Shown piece after piece: positions 1 through 8,700 of a stretch of 64,000 bases of DNA; within the stretch, counting starts at the first letter, position 1, and each line of letters opens with the position of its first letter. Under the pieces are notes generated by a model. The model was given only the letters and a program-made list of their open reading frames with translations, was not told the DNA's origin and did not search any database. Both the position numbers and the translations under genes were made by a program. The stretch is from Bacteroidales bacterium (GTDB lineage Bacteria; Bacteroidota; Bacteroidia; Bacteroidales; M50B96), in contig JAIOYV010000019.1 of the NCBI GenBank assembly GCA_021740905.1, forward strand, positions 1 through 64,000, in the 5' to 3' direction.

Positions 1-34
1 GCTCATGTCGAGTTCCTTCTAATCAATATTATAA

Positions 35-138
35 CTACATTTTTTACAAGACCTAAAGGTAATAAATTCGGTGGTACTGTCCTCCCTGATTTATCAGGCT
101 TTTTTTACAACGACGGAAAGGTCTTGTAAAAAATGTAG
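35..138. repeat. Nested inverted-repeat (foldback) element
   Basis: Bases 35-54 and 119-138 are a perfect 20-bp inverted repeat (first arm CTACATTTTTTACAAGACCT) enclosing 64 bases. Inside lies a second small palindrome, CCTGAT/ATCAGG at about 85-98, followed by a run of seven T, which resembles an intrinsic terminator on the plus strand. The structure may end a gene lying before the window, or be a small foldback/MITE-like element. Nothing else in 1-282 looks coding. Confidence 0.6.
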
Positions 139-282
139 AATCTTTCACTTGTGATTTATATCATTTCGCGATAAAACCGCCAAAAGGTGAAAAAACTGGT
201 AAAGAATGTGGTAAACCTTTCAATCAATAAAGGTAGTCCCGGTAAATATTTACTTCCCTAAAACTAAGATTTTTATTAAAAA

Positions 283-348
283 TGTGTGAATGATGTAAAT
301 AATTTATAAAGTAATACAACGAATCACATTAATAAATAGCCAACCTTG
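283..348 (+). promoter_or_regulatory. Shared two-part box and promoter, upstream of hybrid kinase
   Basis: First half TGTGTGAATGATGTAA (283-298) matches the window consensus exactly. The second half at the expected +29 offset (312-322, TAATACAACGA) is weak, and a -7-like CAACCTTG follows at 341-348. The kinase ATG is 20 bases downstream. If the kinase's own AraC domain reads this box, the gene is autoregulated; that is inference. Confidence 0.6.
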
Positions 349-367
349 TGCCGATCTTAGGAAAAAT

Positions 368-3300
368 ATGAAATTATACATAAAGTACATGGTGAGCAAC
401 CGCTGTAAGATAGTGGTAAAAGAGGAGTTGAAAAAACTTCACTTGCATTTTATCGTTGTCGATTTAGGTGAAGTGGAAATCATGGAAGACATCTCGGAGG
501 AACAGCGGAAGGAACTGAAAATGGATCTACATGCCTCAGGGCTTGAATTAATTGATGACGCCAGGGCTGTTTTGATCGACAGAATAAAAACTGCAATCAT
601 TGAATTGGTCCACCATACAGATGAACTGATCAAAATAAACTTCTCCGATTTTTTAAGCCATAAGCTTAATTACGATTATACCTATCTGGCCAATTTATTC
701 TCAGAAGTACAGGGAACCACCATCGAACAATTCATCATTCTTCATAAAGTTGAGCGGATAAAAGAATTGATCATTTATGATGAGTTGAATATTTCGGAAA
801 TCTCATGGAAGATGAATTACAGCAGTGTTTCCCATTTATCCCATCAATTTAAAAAAGTGACGGGGCTGTCACCTTCCCACTTTAAACAGCTGAAGGATAA
901 ACGACGGATACCCATTGAAGAAATTGGGAACCAGAAAGATGTCCAACCAAATACAAAAGGAATAAATCAAAATAAATCAACTTCTGCAGAGCCTTTTCCT
1001 TTAGATGACCAGGAAACATTAAAACCGGAAAATTCCAATTATGCCCGGAGTTTGATTGAAGCCAGTTTAGATCCATTCGTTACCATCAATTTCCAGGGAA
1101 AGATTACTGACGTAAACAAGGCCATGGTACAAGTGACTGGGATACCTCGTGAAAAGCTTATAAATACTGATTTCTCGAAATATTTCACTGAGCCACAAAA
1201 AGCACAGGCAAGCTATCTTCGGGTATTTGAAAAAGGTTTTGTAGCTGATTGTCCGCTCACCATAAAGCATAAAAACGGAAATTTGACCGATGTATCCTAT
1301 AATGCATCGGTTTATAAAGATGAGAAAGGGAATGTACTCGGCGTTTTTGCGGCAGCCCGCGATGTGACCGATAAAATATTGACATTAGAATTAAGAAAAA
1401 CCAATAAAGAACTTGCTTTTCAACTCGAAGAAAAAGAAAAGCGGGCAGCTGAATTTGTAATTGCTGACAGAGAACTTGCATTTCAGACACGAGAGAAAGA
1501 AAAACGGGAAATTGCAAATATTGAACTTGAGGCAATCAGCAATTCTTTAAAGTTAGCTGGCCAATATTCACTTAGTTTGATTGAAGCCAGTCTTGATCCT
1601 TTAGTTACCATAAGTACCGAAGGTAAGATTACCGACATGAATGAGGCCACTGTAAATATTACCGGTTTTACCCGGGAAAAATTAACAGGGACCAATTTTT
1701 TGGATTATTTTACCGAACCACAAAAAGCACGCGAAGTGTATCTGGAAGTATTCGCCAAAGGATCAGTGGCTGATTCACCGCTAACGATTCGTCATAAAGA
1801 TGGCAAATTGACGGATGTACTATTCAACGGATCGGTTTATAAAGACGACAGGGGAAATGTACAGGGAGTGGTGATTGTTGCCCGCGATGTTACGGATCAA
1901 AAAAGAATTGCAACAGAACTCACCGAGGCAATCATATTTGCTGAGATGGCAACCCTGATTGCTGAAGAAGCTAAAAGTAAAGCCGAAAAAGCCACGCTGT
2001 TTGCGGAAGATGCCATGAAAGCAAAACAACAATTTTTGTCGAATATGAGCCACGAGATCCGTACGCCCATGAATGCGATTATCGGATTTACGAAAGTGAT
2101 ATTAAAAACCGATTTGTCGGCCAAACAAAAGGAATATTTGAAGGCTATAAAATTGAGCGGCGATGCGCTGATTGTCTTGATCAACGACATCCTCGACCTG
2201 GCAAAAGTGGATGCCGGAAAAATGACCTTTGAGCAAATCCCCTTTAAAATGGATTTGTCCCTGTCGGCCATGCTTCATCTATTCGAAACAAAAATTCAGG
2301 AAAAAAATTTAAAACTGATAAAAGAGTACGACCCTAAGATTCCGGAAATCCTGGTTGGCGACCCGGTGCGTTTGCACCAGATAATTTTAAACCTGGTGAG
2401 CAATGCCGTAAAGTTTACATCGAAAGGAAAAATCACAGTGAGTGTCCAATTGCTGGATGAAGATGAGGAAAGTGTACGCATTGAATTTGCGGTAAAGGAC
2501 ACCGGGATTGGGATAGTCGAAGCTAAAATAGAAAGTATTTTCGATAATTTTCAACAGGCATCCAGCAATACGTCCCGGTTATATGGGGGCACCGGGCTGG
2601 GCCTTGCCATTGTGAAACAATTGGTAGAACGCCAGGGGGGAACCATTCGGGTTACAAGCAAAGTGAACGAAGGCTCAACGATTAGCTTTATATTAAATTT
2701 CCGGAAAGTAAGCGACGAAACTGTTTTAGAAATTGAGCCGGTTGAATTTGATACAGAAAATGCCGACCTAAAAGTATTGGTTGTCGAAGATATTGTACTC
2801 AATCAGTTGTTGATGAGAACCCTACTGGATGATTTTGGCTTTGAATGTGATATTGCCGACAATGGAAAAATAGCCATCGAGAAGATGCAATCCAACTTAT
2901 ACGATATTGTTTTAATGGATTTGCAAATGCCCGAAATGAATGGATTTGAAGCCACCGAATATATTCGAAACATAATGCATTCTACCATTCCCATTATTGC
3001 CTTAACAGCCGATGTCACTACTGTCGATTTGGCGAAATGCAAGGAGATTGGGATGAATGATTACATCGCCAAACCCATCGATGAAAAATTATTGTACAGT
3101 AAAATGGTAGGATTAGTGAAGAAAACTTCCATTAATTCAGAACCTGAAAAGGAAGTAATTGAGGATAGTCTAAAGAATAAATGTACAAATTTGGACTATT
3201 TAAATCGCCGGACTAAATCCAATCCCGTCCTGATGATGGAAATGATTTCACTCTTTTTGACACAAACCCCGGCTTTGGTTTCTACGATGAAACAAGGCTT

Positions 3301-3565
3301 AAAGGATAAAGATTGGCAACAGTTGTACTCAGCCGTCCATAAATTGATACCTTCATTTTCAATCATGGGTATTGGTGGCGAATTCGAAAGTATGGCCCTC
3401 AAAGTCCAGGATTTTGCCCGTATCGAGAACCAACCCGGGCAAGCAAATATGCAGGAAAATTTAGATGAATTACCAGCCTTTATCGAACAGCTCGAAAACA
3501 TGTGTCTGCAGGCTTGTGAAGAATTAGAATTAGAGTTTAATGCTATTAAAAATACCACCCCATGA
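368..3565 (+). CDS. Hybrid histidine kinase with N-terminal HMA-like and AraC DNA-binding domains
   Basis: This 1,065-residue protein joins a transcription factor to a phosphorelay. Residues 1-60 resemble the small heavy-metal-associated-like domain of many Bacteroidota AraC regulators, but the usual CxxC is SNRC (Ser10, Cys13). Residues about 100-180 form an AraC-type double helix-turn-helix (ISEISWKMNYSSVSHLSHQF). Two PAS domains follow (about 225-338 and 402-515) joined by a charged coiled coil, then HisKA with phospho-acceptor His562 (SHEIRTP), HATPase with N, G1 and G2 boxes (NLVSNAVKF, DTGIGI, GGTGLGL), a receiver with Asp851 and a C-terminal Hpt-like domain (AVHKL). No membrane segment is seen, so it is probably a cytoplasmic sensor. 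The stop codon overlaps the next gene by 4 bp. The combination could let phosphorylation control DNA binding directly; that is inference. Confidence 0.93.
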   Translation: MKLYIKYMVSNRCKIVVKEELKKLHLHFIVVDLGEVEIMEDISEEQRKELKMDLHASGLELIDDARAVLIDRIKTAIIELVHHTDELIKINFSDFLSHKLNYDYTYLANLFSEVQGTTIEQFIILHKVERIKELIIYDELNISEISWKMNYSSVSHLSHQFKKVTGLSPSHFKQLKDKRRIPIEEIGNQKDVQPNTKGINQNKSTSAEPFPLDDQETLKPENSNYARSLIEASLDPFVTINFQGKITDVNKAMVQVTGIPREKLINTDFSKYFTEPQKAQASYLRVFEKGFVADCPLTIKHKNGNLTDVSYNASVYKDEKGNVLGVFAAARDVTDKILTLELRKTNKELAFQLEEKEKRAAEFVIADRELAFQTREKEKREIANIELEAISNSLKLAGQYSLSLIEASLDPLVTISTEGKITDMNEATVNITGFTREKLTGTNFLDYFTEPQKAREVYLEVFAKGSVADSPLTIRHKDGKLTDVLFNGSVYKDDRGNVQGVVIVARDVTDQKRIATELTEAIIFAEMATLIAEEAKSKAEKATLFAEDAMKAKQQFLSNMSHEIRTPMNAIIGFTKVILKTDLSAKQKEYLKAIKLSGDALIVLINDILDLAKVDAGKMTFEQIPFKMDLSLSAMLHLFETKIQEKNLKLIKEYDPKIPEILVGDPVRLHQIILNLVSNAVKFTSKGKITVSVQLLDEDEESVRIEFAVKDTGIGIVEAKIESIFDNFQQASSNTSRLYGGTGLGLAIVKQLVERQGGTIRVTSKVNEGSTISFILNFRKVSDETVLEIEPVEFDTENADLKVLVVEDIVLNQLLMRTLLDDFGFECDIADNGKIAIEKMQSNLYDIVLMDLQMPEMNGFEATEYIRNIMHSTIPIIALTADVTTVDLAKCKEIGMNDYIAKPIDEKLLYSKMVGLVKKTSINSEPEKEVIEDSLKNKCTNLDYLNRRTKSNPVLMMEMISLFLTQTPALVSTMKQGLKDKDWQQLYSAVHKLIPSFSIMGIGGEFESMALKVQDFARIENQPGQANMQENLDELPAFIEQLENMCLQACEELELEFNAIKNTTP

Positions 3566-3996
3566 ACAACAATAATAAAATCATAATATACCTTGTCGAT
3601 GACGATGCTTTGTTTTTAAAATCATTGGAAATTGATTTTCTCCGCGAAACCAAATTTACCATCGAAACTTTTGCCACAGGCGAAATGTGCTTAGCCAATC
3701 TATCAAAAAAACCTGATGTAATCATTTTGGATTATTACCTCGACAGCATTGATAAAAAGGCGATGAACGGAATAGAAACATTGGATAAAATTATAGCTAA
3801 GGATCCGGATATCTCAGTGGTAATGCTGTCCGCACAGGATAAAATTGATGTCGCAATACAGTGCATGCACCACCAGGCTTTTGATTATGTGGTAAAAAGT
3901 GAAACCGCCTTTTTGCGTTTAAAGGAGATCATTTCCAAAATTTTAAAGTACAAAAAAATGGAAAAAGAGCTGAACTGGTATATGGATCGAATGTAA
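3562..3996 (+). CDS. Single-domain response regulator
   Basis: A 144-residue stand-alone receiver. It has the acidic pocket near the start (YLVDDDALF), the phospho-acceptor Asp in VIILDYYLD, a conserved Ser in VVMLSAQDK and the Lys in VVKSE, all standard CheY-like residues. No output domain is present; the last 25 residues are a basic/charged helix. The start codon overlaps the kinase stop by 4 bp, so the two are co-translated and the Hpt domain of the kinase is its most likely phosphate donor. Confidence 0.9.
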   Translation: MNNNNKIIIYLVDDDALFLKSLEIDFLRETKFTIETFATGEMCLANLSKKPDVIILDYYLDSIDKKAMNGIETLDKIIAKDPDISVVMLSAQDKIDVAIQCMHHQAFDYVVKSETAFLRLKEIISKILKYKKMEKELNWYMDRM

Positions 3997-4310
3997 ATAC
4001 CGTGAGTGTTTGACAATTTCCAGGCAATTACAAAGTTCTGACCTATTGAGGCTGTATTAGACCACGAAGTTTTACTAAGTGCTTCTAAGTGTTCTAAGTG
4101 CCTCAGTGGTTTGTTTTTTTACCACTAAGACACTGAGGTCACTGAGTTTCACTAAGGCTTACTAAGGTTTCTAAGGGCCGTAGGGGTTTATTTTAGTTTT
4201 TAAGCTTTTTCGGAGTTGACTCATCACCCCATCACTCCATCACTCCATTACTCCATTACTCCATTACTCCATCGCTTCATCGCTCCATCTCTCCATCTCC
4301 CCATCCAACA
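3997..4310. repeat. Non-coding spacer with CACTGAGG-type inverted repeats and an octamer tract
   Basis: No gene is seen. About 4060-4185 is built from variants of CTAAGTG and CACTGAGG in both orientations (for example GTGCCTCAGTGG versus CCACTAAGACACTGAGG), which could fold. Bases 4222-4306 are an imperfect 8-bp tandem array of CATCACTC and CATTACTC variants, of a length typical of slippage-prone sequence. Function unknown. Confidence 0.6.
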
Positions 4311-4376
4311 CCTGTGAATCATATAACAAATAGCTAAAATTGTGTAAAGATTTTCATTTTAAAGTGTGGACTTTTG
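4311..4376 (+). promoter_or_regulatory. Shared two-part box and promoter, small membrane protein genes
   Basis: First half is a diverged CCTGTGAATCATATAA (4311-4326); second half TTGTGTAAAGA begins exactly 29 bases after it (4340-4350); -7-like GACTTTTG at 4369-4376. The geometry matches the other boxes although the first half is weak. It precedes the membrane protein gene at 4421. Confidence 0.6.
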
Positions 4377-4420
4377 AACGGAAAAAATATTTAGAAATCA
4401 AGGAACTTAAAAAAACTAAA

Positions 4421-4642
4421 ATGAACTTAAAAACAATAGGAATCATACTCGCATCAATTGGGATAATCATGATAATCTACACGGGCTTTAATTTTGTAAC
4501 AAAAGAAAAAGTGGTGGACTTAGGCCCAATTGAAATCAATTCAGAAACGAATCATCCTATTCAGTGGTCACCTTATGTTGGTGTGGCATTGCTTATAGGA
4601 GGCGTTGTCGTTTTTGCATTCGGTAAGAAATCGAGCAAATAG
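4421..4642 (+). CDS. Small two-helix membrane protein
   Basis: A 73-residue protein starting at the ATG of MNLKTIGII; a longer reading from 4340 would begin inside the promoter box and is less likely. Two hydrophobic helices (about residues 5-24 and 45-64) flank a polar loop with several acidic residues, and the end is basic (GKKSSK). It resembles small DUF3185-like or general stress membrane proteins of Bacteroidota, but I do not recognise a named family. It is followed 53 bp later by another small membrane protein, so the pair is probably one operon under the box at 4311. Confidence 0.7.
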   Translation: MNLKTIGIILASIGIIMIIYTGFNFVTKEKVVDLGPIEINSETNHPIQWSPYVGVALLIGGVVVFAFGKKSSK

Positions 4643-4695
4643 TACCTATTAGAAAACTCCAGAAACAATTTCCAATAAGAAAAAAAACGAAAACT

Positions 4696-4887
4696 ATGAA
4701 TCTGAAAAGAATTTTTGGGGCAGCACTCACTGTCCTCGGAATTGGGTCACTTATTTATGCAGCAGTATTATATGTCAATGCTTCAGGAGGTGAGAATTAT
4801 AAAGGGCTTGTTATTTATGGCATGCTCGGTCTTTTATTCTTTATTGCTGGCATTAGCCTGGTTCGCATGACCAAAGACGAAGCATAG
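4696..4887 (+). CDS. Small two-helix membrane protein
   Basis: A 63-residue protein with two predicted membrane helices (about residues 6-26 and 38-56) separated by a short polar loop containing GGENY, and a charged C-terminus (MTKDEA). It starts MNLKRIFG, much like its upstream neighbour (MNLKTIGI), and is probably co-transcribed with it. No catalytic motif is visible; function unknown. Confidence 0.7.
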   Translation: MNLKRIFGAALTVLGIGSLIYAAVLYVNASGGENYKGLVIYGMLGLLFFIAGISLVRMTKDEA

Positions 4888-5112
4888 GTTTTCCTCTCGC
4901 TATCGCGAGTGTATGAAAAATAATGTTTTTTCAAGATAAACCAGTTAATGATTTATGAAATCAGCGTAAATCCGCGTTGCTTGCATCCGCGTTATCCGCG
5001 TTCCAATCCTAAATTAAACGACATTGAATTGTGATTTTTTGATAATCTGAATTTGCGATTGTTTCTATGAAAAATGCAAATCTTATAAGTTCATAATTTG
5101 ACACACCCACAA
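4888..5112. repeat. Non-coding spacer with short GTAAATCCGCGT-type repeats
   Basis: Bases about 4957-5006 contain repeated variants of ATCCGCGTT (GTAAATCCGCGTT, GCATCCGCGTT, ATCCGCGTT). Just after the upstream gene, CTCTCGCTATCGCGAG is a short palindrome at about 4894-4909. No gene is seen before the next promoter box. Confidence 0.5.
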
Positions 5113-5179
5113 TATGTGAATGATGCAACTCATAGCCGGAATTGTGTAATACTTTTTGAAGAATGTCCCCTCACATTTG
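5113..5179 (+). promoter_or_regulatory. Shared two-part box and promoter, CsbD-like gene 1
   Basis: TATGTGAATGATGCAA at 5113-5128, TTGTGTAATAC at 5142-5152 (29-base register kept), CACATTTG at 5172-5179 after a 19-base gap. The first downstream gene is the CsbD-like gene at 5215. Confidence 0.75.
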
Positions 5180-5214
5180 CAGATCGAAATTACAGATGCT
5201 ATACCACATAAAAG

Positions 5215-5400
5215 ATGAACACCACAGAAGCAAAAGAAAACTGGAAAGAGAAAAAGAGAAAACTCAAACTAAAATTTGCAGCTTTAACCGACAACGATCT
5301 GTTGTTTCAAGAAGGCAGAAATGAGGAGATGTTGGCAAAACTTCAAATCCTCCTTGGCAAAACAAAAGAAGAGCTACATAAAATATTAGCATCACTTTAA
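5215..5400 (+). CDS. CsbD-like stress protein, copy 1
   Basis: A 61-residue, highly charged, probably helical protein. The layout NWKEKKRKLKLKF, then LTDNDLLFQEGRNEEML, then LQ..LGKTKEELHKIL matches the CsbD-like family (general stress proteins; biochemical role poorly known). Two paralogues lie at 9653 and 15541 with the same core, and each has its own copy of the shared promoter box. It appears to be transcribed alone: the next gene has its own box. Confidence 0.85.
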   Translation: MNTTEAKENWKEKKRKLKLKFAALTDNDLLFQEGRNEEMLAKLQILLGKTKEELHKILASL

Positions 5401-5604
5401 ATAGTGGCTACAAGCAAAACACCAAAATTGGATTCCCAATTATCAACGTGCATCTTCATGAACGAAGTGAGTAAATAAATTCCAAATAATAAATTCCAAA
5501 ACAATTAAACTGTTTGATTAATTGATATTTGAGTCTTGATATTTAGTTGGGTTTTGTTTTTTGAGATTTGATATTTTGTGCTGTGGTTTTGTGCTAACAT
5601 AATA
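5401..5604. other. Spacer without a recognisable gene
   Basis: AT-rich sequence with several TTTGATATTTGAG-like direct repeats near 5510-5580. No open frame, RNA gene or convincing terminator is seen; the promoter box of the next gene begins at 5605. Confidence 0.4.
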
Positions 5605-5671
5605 TGTGTGAATCGTAATACTTATTCTTATAATTATGTAACACATTCATTTTAAAAGGTACCGACCTTTG
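5605..5671 (+). promoter_or_regulatory. Shared two-part box and promoter, ice-binding protein gene
   Basis: TGTGTGAAT is conserved but the rest of the first half is altered (5605-5620). The second half TTATGTAACAC (5634-5644) is again exactly 29 bases from the first, and GACCTTTG at 5664-5671 follows after 19 bases. Start codon of the ice-binding protein at 5713. Confidence 0.7.
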
Positions 5672-5712
5672 TCGCATTGTGAAAACTCATTCACATAATA
5701 ATACCAGGAAAA

Positions 5713-8700
5713 ATGAGAAAACAATTTCTTAATTTAATATCAGTAGTTACCCTACTCTTATTCTCAACTCCAAATTTTGCGCAAGCTCCTCCCTTAGGGA
5801 CTGCTGCGGATTTCGTGCTCTTTACATCAGTGGGAGCAATGACCAATATTGGTACCTACCAGTATCTTACCCATCTTACAGGTAATGTGGGAACAAACAG
5901 TGGTTCCAGCACCAATTTTGGAAACGTAAACGGCGTTATGCACGATGGCGATGGTGCAAGCAACACATGCGCAGGCGATTTACTACTTGCCTATAATTTT
6001 CTTGCTGCGGCAATACCGGATTCAACCCTTACAAATCCTGTGCTTGGAAACGATTCCACCATTAAGGCAGGGACATACCTCATGCCAGGTGCTGTATCAC
6101 TTAACTTAGGCCTTACCTTGAATGCAGAAGGCGATCCCAATGCGGTATTTATTTTTAAGATGCCTGCAGCACCTCCTGTGTTTGCTTTTAGCACAAGTGT
6201 TGATGCAAAAGTTCATTTAATTAATGGGGCAAAAGCATGCAATGTGTTTTGGTTTGTTACCGGAGCTGTAAATATGGCAGCCGGAACAACCATGAGAGGA
6301 ACCATTATTTCGGGTGGCGCCATTTCGATGAGTGCCGGTGATACGCTCGAAGGAAGAGCGCTTACTATCAACGGGGCTGTTATTGTTAACAACGGAGATA
6401 TTGGATTGGTGGCTTATACGCCTATTGGATGTGGAAGCCCTGTCCTTAACGGACCAGCCGCCCCAACCTTTGTCGAATCGGCAGATTATGCCGTGTTTTC
6501 TTCCATCGGGTCTGTCTCCGACGATGGTACCTCACACATTACTGGAAGTGTAGGCTGTAATAGTTCTGCACCTACCGGTTACAATCCTTTATTTGTATCA
6601 GGTAGTATTGATGGTATGAATCCCGCTACGGCAGGAGCTGCAGCCGATTTACTACTTGTCTATAATTCGTTGAATACAACCACACCTGATATTGAGTTAT
6701 TGTTCCCTCCTCAATTTGGACACAACCTGGTTCTTACGCCTCATACGTATGTAATGAATTCAGCCGTAACTTTAACCGATACACTTTACCTCGATGCTTT
6801 GGGTAATGCTAATGCTGTTTTTATTATTAAAACGTATGGTGCCTTCGAAGCACTCCCGTTTTCAAATGTAATTTTGGCTAACGGAACGCAGGCTAAAAAT
6901 GTATTTTGGATGGTCAACGGTGCAGTAAGCATTGGCAACTATGCAATTTTCAACGGGACGATTGTAGCCAACAACGGTGCTATTGACATACTCACAGGTG
7001 CTACGTTTAATGGTAGGGCACTGACAACCAATGGCGCTGTTTCAACCACTGCCATGACTACTGTCCTTCCTACTCTTATTCCCACATCTCCAGACATTAC
7101 CACAGAACCAATTAATCAAATTGCATGTGATGGTGGCTCTGTAAGCTTTTCTGTGGTTGCCACAGGAGATGGTCTTACTTACCAATGGAGAAAGGGAACA
7201 ACAGCTTTAACTAATGGTGGGAATATTTCAGGTGCAACCACTTCAACATTAACCATAAATCCAGTAAGCACCACCGATGCTGCAACAAACTATAATGTTG
7301 TTGTGTCAGAATCAATTGCGCCGGGCGCTACTTCAACTAATGTTTCTTTAACAGTCAACACAGTGCCAAACATTACGACCGAACCTACCAATCAAATTGT
7401 AAGTGCCGGGAGTTCAGCAAGTTTTTCGGTTGTTGCCACAGGCTCAGGCCTTACTTATCAATGGAGAAAAGGAACAGTCGATTTGGTTGATGCAGGAAAT
7501 ATATCAGGGTCAACTACCGATATGCTTGCCGTAAATCCTGTAAGTATCGCCGATGTTGCATCAGACTATAATGTGGTTATCGGTGGGGATTGCTCACCCA
7601 ATGACAATTCAGTGAATGTTTCTCTATCTATCAGCGGTACTCCTACTTCTCCAGCTATTACCACAGAACCAATTAATCAAATTGCATGTGATGGTGGCTC
7701 TGTAAGCTTTTCTGTGGTTGCCACAGGAGATGGTCTTACATACCAATGGAGAAAAGGATCGACAGATCTGACTGACGGAGTAAATACATCCGGTTCAACT
7801 ACCGATATGCTAACCCTGAATTCTGTAAGCATCGCTGATGCTGCAATAGACTATAATGTGGTTGTTTCTGGAACATATTTACCAGTTGCTACTTCAATGA
7901 ATGCTTCTTTAACAGTTAATACTGTCGAATTAGACCTTAGTTTCGTTCCGGTTGATCCATCGCTTAGCGCTTATACAACATTAGTCACTGGTGGAACTTC
8001 ACCGTATCAATATCTATGGTCCAATGGTTCAACTACAGTTCCAGACCTTCTCACAGGAGTATATTCAGTTACTATTACTGATGCAAATGGCTGTGCTGCT
8101 ACATATCTGGATATAACCAGGCAGGATATTAACCTTCCTTTGGGTTGGAGTTTGTTTTCGACCTATATGGTTCCATTACATTTGGACATTGAGGATGTCC
8201 TTTCAGAAGTAGTACAAGATGTTGTTATTGTTAAAAAAGCCAATGGTAATGTATATTGGCCGACATTTTCGTTCAACGATATTGGCAACATGGAAATTGG
8301 CAGCGGGTATCAGATAAAAATGGCAAGCTCCAAAGTCCTTTCTGTTTTTGGAACTGCTGTAGTACCTGAATTGACCCCGATAAACATGCCTGTAGACTAT
8401 AGTTTAATTGCGTATCTAAGACAATCTCCTGCCTCAGTTGAAGTAATGATGAGTGATATTGTGGCCAGCATACTAATTTTGAAAAATGGAAGCGGACAGG
8501 TCTATTGGCCATATTTTAATATAAATCAGATTGGCAACATGATACCAGGTGAGGGTTATAAGATCAAACTGACATCGCCAGAAGTCCTTATTTATCCAGC
8601 CAATACCACTAATTTGAAATTAGAGTCGGTTGAGAATGTCAATCCAGTTTACTTTGGGAAAGCCAAAAATACTGGTACTAACATGACCCTTGGAATCCCT

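Noticed and set aside
1897-2271. 124-codon antisense frame in the kinase gene, and many other long opposite-strand frames
   Set aside because: They lie wholly within well-supported genes and have no recognisable product or promoter.
4340-4420. Longer start for the small membrane protein at 4421
   Set aside because: It would begin exactly at the second half of the promoter box, before the -7 element.
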